DNA from: Spongospora subterranea f. sp. subterranea
Taxonomy: Eukaryota > Endomyxa: Phytomyxea > Phytomyxea > Plasmodiophorida
DNA length: 58,352 bases
Assembly: GCA_049724395.1 (NCBI GenBank)
Contig: JAUGWO010000143.1
Span: forward strand, 1-58,352
Direction of reading: 5' to 3'
The notes beneath the pieces were generated by a model. It ran no database searches. It saw only the letters and a program-made list of their open reading frames with translations, and had not been told where the DNA came from. The translations under genes were made by a program, and so were the position numbers. Shown piece by piece: positions 1 to 9,985 of this stretch (positions are counted from its first letter, which is position 1; each line of letters starts with the position of its first letter).

Positions 1-1397
1 CGCCCAGATGTCGTTGAATACCGAAAATGGTAGATTACTTAATTTTTTTACAGATTTACCACAAGTACATAACATGGTGTTCTTTACGGTTTCTTACAAT
101 CGTTTGAGCAATTGTATAATCGAATGGAACATTACGAGGGGAATCAAATGGAGATAGTGATCCCCAGAACTTTCTCCAAATGAGGCAAAGGTGGTGCTGA
201 TTACGCAGGACAACCTGTTTTGAGGCAAATGACAGCAAGAAGTGTATATGGGTTGAATGTGATCGACAAGCTCTTCGACCAAAAGGGTTTGGCAAATCCA
301 TAATGGTATCCCAGTCTCTATGCCATGTCATGGCCACATGGAGGTTTTGGTGACAAGCGAAATTGCTGAACAGTTTCCAGAAATATTGGAGTTCGGATCA
401 GTCGGCTCTACCATTGCGACTTTGAAAATGATAAAGCCAGGGAAGAATGCCGATGGATATTGGTGCAACAAAGATCTAGTGGAGCAAACCAGATTGGCAT
501 TGGTTATTTTTCGGGTTCTTCATGTTGATTCGACGCCACTCTTTGCGTTTGACAACTCCAGAATCATAGAGCCAAACCGCCTGATGGGCTCGTTGCTTCC
601 AGACTTAACCTTTCGGACGGCGGAAAGAATGTTAAGCATTCAAGGCCTGGATGGTTTACAATCGGGCCAGAACGTGTGCATCAAGAAATGCAGTTTCCCG
701 ATGACGGCTCTGATGTCAAAGGCGTTGTTCAGAAAGGCATTCGCCGAATTCTTACAGAAAGAGGTCTGGCCGAATGCTGGGATAAGTCTTAAGGACGCCC
801 GCTTGCTTTTGTCAGTGCAACCCGACTTTGTCGCCCAGCAAGAATGGTTGGAAGAAACTGTATCGCGGGCATCAGGTTTGATAATATTCTCTATCCCAAG
901 TTCCACCCGGAGTTTAATTGGATCGAAATGTTCTGGGGTGCTACAAAAAAGTATACCCGAAAGCATTGCACGTATTCATTCAAGAATCTCGAAAGGGTCA
1001 TTCCTATTGCTTTAAAAGAGACATCAGTAGCAACGATGAGGCGTTTTGCTAGGAAATCATTCAGGTACTTGGATGCTTACCGGATGAAGAACGGCATATT
1101 TCTCAATCAAAAACAGATTGAGTATGCCATGAAAAAACATCGTGCACACAGAACTGTCCCAGATTCTGTAATAAACGACTTGTAAAAGCTAGTCACTCAT
1201 TTTATCAAATTCAAAGTACACAGTTACTGCTTTTTACATGTGGTTTATTACAAAATCAGGCACCGTTCTGTAGGCACGATCATTTTCATGGCATATTCAC
1301 CGTGTAATCTCATATATACACTTAAGTGTATATTAAATTTTATGAAAATAATTGGACTAGGGTTTGAAATTGTCGGTTTAAGGTGATCGCTACTGTA
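1..1397 (+). mobile_element. Tc1/mariner-superfamily DNA transposon, damaged, left end outside window
   Basis: Fragments of one DDE transposase run from the window edge to a stop at 1185. In order they read RPDVVEYRKW (near 1-30), KVVLITQDNLF (about 190), IWVECDRQALRPKGFGKS (about 245-300), GKNADGYW (about 440), LFAFDNS (about 540), QPDFVAQQEWLEE (about 820) and FNWIEMFWGATKKYTRKHC (about 915-970). The last is the catalytic C-terminal block of a transposase family common in fungal genomes. The frame changes several times (near 225, 320 and 870-890), so the copy is dead. The right terminal inverted repeat at 1368-1397 ends CGCTACTG followed by TA and matches both ends of the element at 50500-51309. 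The left end lies before base 1. The family name comes from remembered sequence patterns. Confidence 0.85.
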
Positions 1398-2416
1398 CAT
1401 GGTCAAAAGACTTGCACGCACTTATTGATCCAGTCTTTTCTGTTGTAAAGAATTACTTACATGGTCAAAAGACTTGCACGCACTTATTGATCCAGTCTTT
1501 TCTGTTGTAAAGAATTACTTACATGGTCAAAAGACTTGCACGCACTTATTGATCCAGTCTTTTCTGTTGTAAAGAATTACTTACATGGTCAAAAGACTTG
1601 CACGCACTTATTGATCCAGTCTTTTCTGTTGTAAAGAATTACTTACATGGTCAAAAGACTTGCACGCACTTATTGATCCAGTCTTTTCTGTTGTAAAGAA
1701 TTACTTACATGGTCAAAAGACTTGCACGCACTTATTGATCCAGTCTTTTCTGTTGTAAAGACATGGTCAAAAGACTTGCACGCATTTATTGATCCAGTCT
1801 TTTCTGTTGTAAAGAATTACTTACATGGTCAAAAGACTTGCACGCACTTATTGATCCAGTCTTTTCTGTTGTAAAGAATTACTTACATGGTCAAAAGACT
1901 TGCACGCACTTATTGATCCAGTCTTTTCTGTTGTAAAGAATTACTTACATGGTCAAAAGACTTGCACGCACTTATTGATCCACTGTTGTAAAGAATTACT
2001 TACATGGTCAAAAGACTTGCACGCACTTATTGATCCAGTCTTTTCTGTTGTAAAGAATTACTTACATGGTCAAAAGACTTGCACGCACTTATTGATCCAG
2101 TCTTTTCTGTTGTAAAGAATTACTTACATGGTCAAAAGACTTGCACGCACTTATTGATCCAGTCTTTTCTGTTGTAAAGAATTACTTACATGGTCAAAAG
2201 ACTTGCACGCACTTATTGATCCAGTCTTTTCTGTTGTAAAGAATTACTTACATGGTCAAAAGACTTGCACGCACTTATTGATCCAGTCTTTTCTGTTGTA
2301 AAGAATTATTACATGGTCAAAAGACTTGCACGCACTTATTGATCCAGTCTTTTCTGTTGTAAAGAATTATTACATGGTCAAAAGACTTGTACGCACTTTT
2401 TGATCCAGTCTTTTCT
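1397..2416. repeat. 62-bp minisatellite, 17 copies
   Basis: Units beginning ACATGGTCAAAAGACTTG start at 1397, 1459, 1521, 1583, 1645, 1707, 1761, 1823, 1885, 1947, 2002, 2064, 2126, 2188, 2250, 2311 and 2372. Most are exactly 62 bp. Two internal copies are shortened to 54-55 bp, and the last two full-length ones are 61 bp. The units are almost identical, so the array is young or homogenised. The open frame at 1900-2115 is a by-product of the repeat. The array abuts the transposon end at the TA dinucleotide. Confidence 0.97.
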
Positions 2417-2556
2417 ACATATCGGGCCGGCCCCTAAATAATACTCCGTGACGGACTCTGGACTTTGGCAAACATATTCGCCGTTGCACCATTTCTCCAA
2501 TGCGTGTCCTCAATTTGTTGGGATTACTGCTGATGGCGACCAGACCGGCTCGATCT

Positions 2557-3340
2557 GTGACAACCGAGACTGGGCATTGTTGGAGCGAACCGCTTGGTGA
2601 AAGTTCTTTGATGAATGTAGCCGTTCAGTTCATGTTTGAATGGAGACTCGGCTTGTTAATTGCGTTTTTAGGAATGGCACTCGAAACAGGGTACGAAAAT
2701 TGACGTTTCCCATATCAGTATCGATTTTAAACAGGTCAACCAAGAGGGCGAGACCATCGGTTACCTTCTCGATCTAAATCGAATTCCCATCGATTCGGAA
2801 ATTTTGCCGTCAGAAGACTTTCTCGAGGATTTAATTCCCGATAACAGAAACGCCCACCAGTTTGGCAGTTGTTCCAAAAATTTAGCCGTTCAGTTCATGT
2901 CCAAATTGTGTTTGAGTTTGCTGAGTTCTTCTTAGGAATGGCATTCGAGCCCTGGTTCGAATATTGACGCGTCCCATATCAGTATCGATTCTCAAAAGTT
3001 GAGCCAGGAGGGCGAGACCCTCGATTGCCTTTTCGATTTAAATCTAATTCCCATCGAGTCGGAAATTTTGCCGTCAAAAGACTTTCTCGAGAATTTCGTG
3101 CCCGTTAACGGAAACGCCCACCAGTTTGGCAGTTCTTCCAAAAATTTAGCCGTTCAGTTCATGTCCAAATTATGTTTGAGTTTGCTGAGTTCTTCTTAGG
3201 ATTGGAACCCGAGCACGAGTTCAAACCGTGATGAATCCCGTATCAGTATTGATGGTCAACAGTCAATTGAAAGCGTAGACGCCAAAACCTTCGATTGCCG
3301 CATCAAAAATACGATTGATTCGAAAAAGCGGCCTCGTGAC
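2557..3340. repeat. 264-bp tandem repeat, about three diverged copies
   Basis: The landmark GCCGTTCAGTTCATG occurs at 2620, 2885 and 3149, giving a period of 264-265 bp. Copies two and three are close; the first and the trailing piece (about 3230-3340) are more diverged. The plus strand keeps an open frame in each unit with shared words QEGET, SEILPS, NAHQFGS and NLAVQFM. Amino-acid differences are about as frequent as nucleotide ones, so I see no clear sign of selection on a protein. I do not recognise the sequence. Confidence 0.7.
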
Positions 3341-5190
3341 AATTTCAGGCCAGTATGAGATTGCCGAGAATCGTGATCACCAATATCTGCTTATGGCGTA
3401 CTAGGAAGGATTTCCGGAGCACACTCAAAAAATTGATCCTTTTAATACTGCGTTGAGATTGAGAAAGCTCTGCCCGCCCCTAAACTGGGACCTGGATGAG
3501 GTTCAAGATTACGAGAGTCTCTGTGTGTTTCTGGTCAGAACTCTGGTTCTCTGCTCTGTCTGGGATCTGATGATCACAATCGGTATCGTCTGTTTAGGAA
3601 AAGGAGACGAATCCAAAACAGGCCGAGCTTTACGACAGTGTCGCCATGACGGAACACATGTTGGAGCTACTGTGGCGCGGAAGGTCGTGGCAGGATACCA
3701 TTGTGGTCGGACAAAACAACATCGATGTTCCTCATCCTAGGCTAATTGGCAGTGCAACCAACACCCTGCAAAAACTGATCCTAATTTCGAATTTTGTTGT
3801 GAAACTGCACTCTTGCTCAAGATCGCTCCACGATATTGGTCCTCAGGCGAATAATTGTCTCAAGCTTACCTGTATCCCCGTCCTTCAATGTCTTGTGAAC
3901 TGTTGTGGCAAAGACACGGACGTGTTCCAGAAACGTTGGGGCCCGTGTTTCCAGCACCATTCTTTTGGAGAAGAAAGATGCCCCGGTCCTGGACCAAATC
4001 GCAACACCTGTGGCTACCAGTTGACGAAAATCGTCAAAGCCCCTAAGTACAGGTTTTCATTCGCATTTTTTAGAATAACTGATGAACATTTGTGCTTTCA
4101 GACATCGAGACTCCGGTTTATTTGATCTCCAAACTCTTGTTGTCGATCTTTCAATGCCACAAATTGCAGAAGAAACACTTAATTTGTGTTGGAAATTCAT
4201 CAAGATATACCGATCAAGTGGCACCATTGCTCAAGAGCGATACCATGAATATTATACCTGGACTGCGGCACCCATCTGGGGGTGCTTTGTTTACCACTTT
4301 AACCAAAATTTACAAAAGTGGATTGACAAATGGGGCCCTCAATTCCCGCATTTCAATTTCGGCAGGTGGAAGTGTCGGGGCATAAAGCTTCGACCATGCT
4401 CGAACAGACGTAATCTTCGCGATAAATAAACCCGAGACCTCCTCAAAGTGTGTTCCAAAATTCTCGAACAGTATGGTCAGTACGTGATTGCGAAGACAGA
4501 ATCAATGAGATCGCCTGATCCGGATTTGACCTCGTTGGTCAGAGGATGCCTTCGTTTTGTCAACAATTGTTTGCGTCGTCGTTTCGCTGGAAGTGTTCAG
4601 GAATTTGTTCGCAGATGGGGAGAATATCCTACACCAAGTTCAATCACATTTGCTGTCCTGGACCAGGCAGAAGGACGATGATATCTGTCAGTATAATTCT
4701 CGGTCATCCCAAGGTTAGATAATGGTTGACCCTCCAATGACTTAACAAACAAGGTAGATGAAGTCAATACCTGATGAACTTAGGATAGTTTCACAAGGGG
4801 TTATAGGATTATTCTCTTGTATTCTTGTACTTTTTTCTGTAAGATTCCGTCTTTTTCCGTATAATTCCATTGGGGTCTGGCCAACATTGGCCGAGATACA
4901 TATGTGGATTTAACACCTCCCTCCGCTGTGGACTAGGTAGGCAACTCACGCTCGATTGATGTCGATTGATTTGTTGTTGAGTCTGATGAGGTGATGGAGT
5001 CGACTACCATCAGATATGATGGCAGTGGAAGGGATGCCGATAAATCCCACCCCAAGTAGAGAACAGCCGACCTTGTCGACATGGGATAGAACCGAGTTGT
5101 CGGAACAATGATAATGGGTTATGAAAACGGTATTTGAGATGTTATATATCCAGACAACAATCACAAACGAAGGGATTATATCGCATTCCA
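3341..5190. other. No recognisable gene; degenerate repeated motifs
   Basis: Overlapping open frames of 60-160 codons occur on the plus strand but none matches a family I know. A loose repeated motif appears three times: KRWGPCFQH near 3935, DKWGPQFPH near 4325 and RRWGEYPTP near 4612. A CCTGGACCA-type string follows at 3985 and 4660. This suggests an old tandem array or a decayed repetitive gene. The stretch 4700-5190 holds nothing I can name. Confidence 0.3.
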
Positions 5191-5199
5191 CGGTGGCGA

Positions 5200-5475
5200 T
5201 TTCAGAAATTCTGCGCTTCACTGGTCAATGGAGGTTTTCCCTTTTGTCGAATATTTGTTGTTTCGTGGCGGCGTTGTCCATGTTGTCACTGACCATAGAA
5301 ATCTGAAATTCTTTTCGATCCACTCTGAGTACGGCCTGATTTACAAACAATTTGTTGGACAAGGTGGCTCGATGGCGTCTACTGTCATGATCCAATAGTC
5401 TTAGGTATATAATGACCCGACAATGATGGCCTTGTTATCAACCGGTTGGGTATTGATTAGGATGAGCGTCAGAAC
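5200..5475 (+). mobile_element. Ty3/gypsy-like pol fossil (RNase H region)
   Basis: The plus strand carries words typical of the Ty3/gypsy RNase H domain (HVVTDHRNLKFF). It is a small, old, broken fragment with no recognisable ends. The family assignment rests on this motif only. Confidence 0.5.
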
Positions 5476-5865
5476 AAGTATTTAAGTATGGCAGATCGTA
5501 TGATGAACAGCAAAGTTGGGGGTACGTTAGGGATCGTCCTCTCATCTGATACGCCCCATCGACTCGAACATTACCAAAACATCGTCTCGACATTTCGTGC
5601 ACTCTGGATATCTTGAAATATAACCACAGGTTGACAGGTCTTCTCGATAGTTTCTTGATATATGTTATTCATCCATATATAGCTTCCTTTACCGCATCAC
5701 AACAGGGTCATTATATTCTCACTCAGTGGTTTGATAGCGACACAGATTTCTGCTTGATTGATCGCCGCGATATGGTATCTTGTCCACCATCCAGTTGAAC
5801 ATTAACATCGTCTGTTGGCAAAACAGGCGATTGTCTTATCAGGACAGTCGAACATTGGCCCGTAA

Positions 5866-6010
5866 TTAGTCGTTCTTCCAGAGTTGTCTTGTTGGTTTCG
5901 ACAAGGCTATATCTGGTCGTGTCGCGTTCGCAATGAACATGAGTGCTCCTAGAGCTTTGGGACTTGGGTAGGTGTTTAATTTCAAAACCTGTCGATGGTG
6001 TGAGTTGAAA
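5866..6010 (-). mobile_element. Ty1/copia-like pol fossil
   Basis: The minus strand reads ALGALMFIANATRPDIAL, the block after the reverse transcriptase in Ty1/copia polyproteins. It is a short broken fragment with no ends visible. Confidence 0.6.
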
Positions 6011-6139
6011 TATATTGTTGGTTGCCTTGATACTTCATGCAGCCGTTGGTATACACGGAGTCCGAACATTCACCGAGGTCCGAAGATGTGTGTTTTGATA
6101 TCTATAAAATTTGACGTCTTACTAATGCCGGATTTCGGT

Positions 6140-6345
6140 TTAAAGACTCGTTTGGTTATGGGCCCAGATACGACAGAAACAACACCAGCAAGCGAAACGG
6201 CGATGAAGATCGATTTTTCAAAGCTCAACTCGCTTATACAACCCCCACTGATAGGAGAAAGCAACTACCATGACTGGTTTAAGACGGTCAAGGTGGCCTT
6301 CAAGACATACCGCCTCTCCAAGTTCCTAACTTTGAAAACTGTCGA
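6140..6345 (+). mobile_element. Copia gag-like fossil in left arm of an inverted repeat
   Basis: The frame beginning near 6138 reads IQPPLIGESNYHDWFKTVKVAF, which resembles the start of a copia-type Gag (a short hydrophobic stretch followed by NY..W). It is a broken fragment. An inverted copy of the same stretch lies at about 6800-6973. Confidence 0.45.
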
Positions 6346-6973
6346 CCAAGAAACTGATGAACAGCAGCAGGTGTCGACCAAGAAACTGATGAACAGCAGC
6401 AGATGTCGACCAAGAAACTGATGAACAGCAGCAGATGTCGACCAAGAAACTGATGAACAGCAGCAGATGTCGACCAAGAAACTGATGAACAGCAGCAGGT
6501 GTCGACCAAGAAACTGATGAACAGCAGCAGATGTCGACCAAGAAACTGATGAACAGTAGCAGTGTCGACCAAGAAACTGATGAACAGCAGCACGACACGC
6601 CGCAAGACGCGCCGCGCAGAATAATCCAAGAAACTGATAAGAGCGGAATGTTGATATCCAGATTCGCAAACCCAATCACGTTTTGCGTCCCACAGTCCCG
6701 CCTGCCAAGCAACATGGCAATATTAAATCACCAATGTTGTGCCAGTTGTATTGGCCATTGCTTGGGTTTGCGAATCTGGATATCAACATTCCGCTGATAT
6801 TGCGGCGTGTCCTGCTACTGTACATCAGTTTCTTGGTTTCAAAGTTAGGAATTTGGAGAGGCGGTATGTCTTAAAAGCCAACTTGACCGTACATGGTAGT
6901 TGCTTTCTCCTATCAGTGGGGGTTGTATAAGCGAGTTGAGCTTTGAAGGATCACTCTTCATCGCCGTTTGCGT
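6191..6973. repeat. Large imperfect palindrome (inverted duplication)
   Basis: The left arm 6191-6675 and right arm 6762-6973 are reverse complements over their shared parts. Their outer ends share CGGCGATGAAGA and its complement, and the stretch around CCCACTGATAGGAGAAAGC matches across arms. The inner ends share GATTCGCAAACCCAA and its complement. The spacer is about 86 bp. The left arm is longer because it holds eight copies of a 32-bp unit where the right arm has one. Confidence 0.9.
6341..6597. repeat. 32-bp minisatellite, 8 copies
   Basis: Units beginning GTCGACCAAGAAACTG start at 6341, 6373, 6405, 6437, 6469, 6501, 6533 and 6564. Because 32 is not a multiple of three, the array cycles through all frames. 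The minus strand lacks stops in every frame, which creates three long spurious reading frames there. Confidence 0.95.
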
Positions 6974-7490
6974 GAGTTCTAATTTGCAATCTACTTGTTT
7001 GAAGCGTTCTTTGTGTCTTAATTTTCACACGTTTTCGAAGGACAGTCCGCGCTTGGATTCTTATCATCGCCATATCCGTCGTCACTGATCAAACCCCGAA
7101 ATTGGGGATCGCTAATTACGGCAGCGTGATCAACAGTTCCATTAATTTACGATTGGTAAACCGGAATACGAGGCGGTTGACCAAGAGCTCTCCTCAATGG
7201 AGATCATGGTCTAAGGTTCCCGAAAGGGCGACACTCGCTTGAAAACCCAAAACATACTTGAAATAGCTCCAGGTTCCGAGTCTATAACGATCACACAAAC
7301 CTCGTCGAATTCAAATTTTGCAAAACACGAACGACAGAAAAACGGTCAGAACCACATTTGCTTTTCACCAAAAACCAGTTTAATTAGACTAAGGGCGTCG
7401 GCTTTTCAACCGACAGGCTTTGTCCGCTCTATAAACGAAAAGCGAGGCGATCACTGGATTTAGTGAGAATCAATAAATAAGGGGAATTTT
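6974..7490. other. Intergenic, nothing recognised
   Basis: No conserved coding signal is visible on either strand. It lies between the palindrome and the 3' end of the transporter gene. Confidence 0.5.
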
Positions 7491-7493
7491 GGA

Positions 7494-8948
7494 TTACGAC
7501 ACCAATGCACCGATCCTTGGTCGGGTCGAATAGCGTGTCGGATAAACAGGGATCCGTTTCGGACGTGGCTTGGCAGGACGATAGAGGGAGCGCAGGAACA
7601 GCCAGACCGACAGCGACGCCATGATACTGGCGAACAGTTCGGGCAGCGCCAAGATCGGGATGAAGAAAAGGAACGGGCTCAGGATCGCGAACCGCCGCCC
7701 GAGGAACAACAGAAACGTGATCGCGAACGAGTTGCGGGACGACGGCTTCGGCGAAATCCAGGAAACAGAACGCCAAATAGTTCATCAGGAAAAAACAGAC
7801 GCCGCTGAGAGAAAGAAAGAATGGGACGGCGCTTTCTAAAAAAACAAAAAAAAACAGCCAATGGTGCTACCTGATACCAATCCAGGCGATGATCCTGCTG
7901 GAGCCGAGTTGCTCCGACTTTGAGTCGAATAACGAGATGATCAGCAGCTGCTCAACGGAGTTCGTGCTGCCGTCGACGATGATCGTCGCCAGACAGACGA
8001 ACCCCGTCGACATAATCGATATGAGGAAGTAGAGGTTGGTGATCCCCCCAATCCGCTTCGACGAGCGCAGCAGTCGCAACGCTAGGATGTACCTGGAATG
8101 GGTGATCACGACGGATCCGGAACGAAAACGTGATCTGATCCGAACCTGAGCGACGAACTAAACGTGACGACCATCGAGCAGAACAGCAGATCGGCTTGAT
8201 ATGCGAGGAAATAGAAACCTGGGCGAGAAATCGCTTTTGTCAGCGCCGGATTGAAGAACATGATTCCGGAGAAGGAGAAACAAATACCCGCCGATCCCAG
8301 GGAGAACACGAAGAATGCTAAATACATATAGCATCGCTTGGAATAGCTCTCATCCAGCAAGTACCGAGCAAATAGCGCCGTCCAAAACGGTTCTGTTGAA
8401 GAAATGTCAATTTTGACTGTGAGAAATTGTTTTACGAAATCTTTTTCCTGACCGAAAACGCGAATGGCTTCGTAGAAATAGGAGGTAGATAGGGTTTTGG
8501 CGTCGATATCGAGGAAGGCGAGATGGGATAACGTGTGACATATTGAGATGGGAATGAGTTGGAGCACATCGTCCAGGGTCAGCCAGGTCGGCAGGTTCTT
8601 ACGGCGAACGATCCAGACGACGGTAAGGAGAGGCAGGCCAATCAGCATCTAGGAACACACACCGCCCTGGTCAATAACGGGGTCGATCGCGGACGATCGC
8701 GCTGACCCGACCTGAAGGAGGGATAGCGCCCATGGCACCTCAATACTCTGCAGGACCTTGAACCGCGACGAATAGTAGAACCCGATCAGGATGAACCAGG
8801 CGAAGAATACGGTCCGGTTCGAGTGGGTCCCGAAACAGCCACGATCCCGGACGACGGGCGCCCTGGATGGCGCTGGACTGACGGCAGGGAAATCACTGGG
8901 TCGACGGCCATCAGCAAAACGGGCACGAACACCACCTGTTGATTGCAT
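7494..8948 (-). CDS. Triose-phosphate/nucleotide-sugar-type transporter (TPT family)
   Basis: Multi-spanning membrane protein of the drug/metabolite transporter superfamily, TPT branch. Such proteins exchange phosphorylated sugars or nucleotide sugars across organelle membranes; the substrate cannot be told from sequence here. Exons on the minus strand: 8712-8948, 8453-8648, 8219-8416, 8146-8194, 7878-8092, 7494-7835. Diagnostic blocks are FFAWFILIGFYYSSRFK, DDVLQLIPISICHTLSHL, ISSTEPFWTALFARYLLDE and ITNLYFLISIMSTG, then a C-terminal helix ending FLRSLYRPAKPRPKR. Exon lengths sum to one base too many: the last exon changes frame near an AAA run at 7754-7756 (TTT on the coding strand). Dropping one base there gives the expected ..LDSPKPSSRN.. 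and keeps the frame to the stop. The 24-nt intron 8195-8218 is uncertain because it could also be read through in frame. The start ATG at 8948 is the first in frame and is not otherwise supported. Confidence 0.75.
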
Positions 8949-9059
8949 TGATGGAGATTACCGGATGGAAATTGTCAAACCCTTTGCTCTCTGCGTTCCG
9001 ATTTGCGGCCCCATCAACAAGTCACGCCATTCATGGCGTCAATTTCTCTGGCGCGACCG

Positions 9060-9370
9060 CAACTTCTTTTCGGGATCTGACGGCATGTTTATTGACGCGA
9101 CAGCATGAATTTTTTCTGACACTGTGTTTTTGACGCGACAGCACGCGGTGTTCTTGACGTGACAACATGTGTTCTTGACGCGACAGCACGCGGTGTTCTT
9201 GACGTGACAACATGTGTTCTTGACGCGACAGCACGCGGTGTTCTTGACGTGACAACATGTGTTCTTGACGCGATAGCACGCGGTGTTCTTGAGGCGACAA
9301 CATGTGTTCTTGACGCGACAACATGTGTTCTTGACGCGACAACATGTGTTCTTGACGCGACAGCCTCAAG
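9060..9370. repeat. Alternating 21/24-bp minisatellite (45-bp higher-order unit)
   Basis: Two related units alternate: a 21-mer of the form TTGACGTGACAACATGTGTTC and a 24-mer carrying GACAGCACGCGGTG. They form a 45-bp higher-order repeat three to four times between about 9125 and 9300. Three 21-bp units follow to 9365. Diverged units extend left to about 9086. The array lies 110-420 bp upstream of the transporter's first exon. Open frames across it are artefacts. Confidence 0.9.
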
Positions 9371-9985
9371 AACAGTTGAGCTACAGTATGCTCGGGCTTG
9401 ATCGTTCCTTGCGCCTTCGATTGCCAGAATTTTGATCATGAATATTTTTGACTGCATTCACTCCAAGTTGCAAGATTGACGGACGTTGCATTGCTTTGAG
9501 TGCAGATGCGATAGGTTCCCTGCCTTCGAATCGTTTTCTCAATCACTCTATCCTTGAGTAGCTCTTTGCACTTCTTCGGGCACCTGGTGCTGATTTGCCA
9601 TCACAATTACTGGAATAATCAAACATGAGCACATCGGCTGACCATATCTCGATCTGATGATTTTCGGGTGTGTTGCACTGTACTTTGATGATTTTGGGTG
9701 TTGATGAATAGCCGTCCCTTTCTGAGCTCGTTTTCGACTGAACGAGGGACATTTTATTTCAATCGTATCTAGATTCAGGAAGAATCGCTTGTTTCACCGG
9801 CCTGGGTCGATAACAGAAACTGTGTTTGCGACACCGCAAAAAAAGAGCTCATTTCTGCGAAGTTTTCAGGGTCGAAACTGCGGTCAATTCGGACTTTTGT
9901 ACATCGCGAATTTGACGACGCCATCTGACGATGGAGCTATTGTCGACGACTGACAACATTAGCGAGTAATCTGGGCTCGGGTCCA
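9371..9985. other. Intergenic, nothing recognised
   Basis: No coding family was recognised. The first exon of MYG1, with its start codon and probable presequence, should lie in or near the right part of this stretch, but I could not place it. Confidence 0.4.

Noticed and set aside
1900-2115. 71-codon plus-strand frame in the 62-bp array
   Set aside because: It is a by-product of the near-identical repeat units; no start context and the frame is lost at each 62-bp step.
6265-6715. Three long overlapping minus-strand frames rich in Ser/Phe/Leu
   Set aside because: They arise because the 32-bp minisatellite has no stop in any minus frame; not a conserved protein.
8195-8218. A firm 24-nt mini-intron in the transporter
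   Set aside because: GT..AG ends are present, but the stretch is also open and in frame, and GFYFLA could belong to the protein; left as uncertain rather than a finding.
9031-9457. Minus-strand frames encoding SRQEHML-type repeats
   Set aside because: Translation of the 21/24-bp minisatellite; two frames are equally open, so there is no coding evidence.
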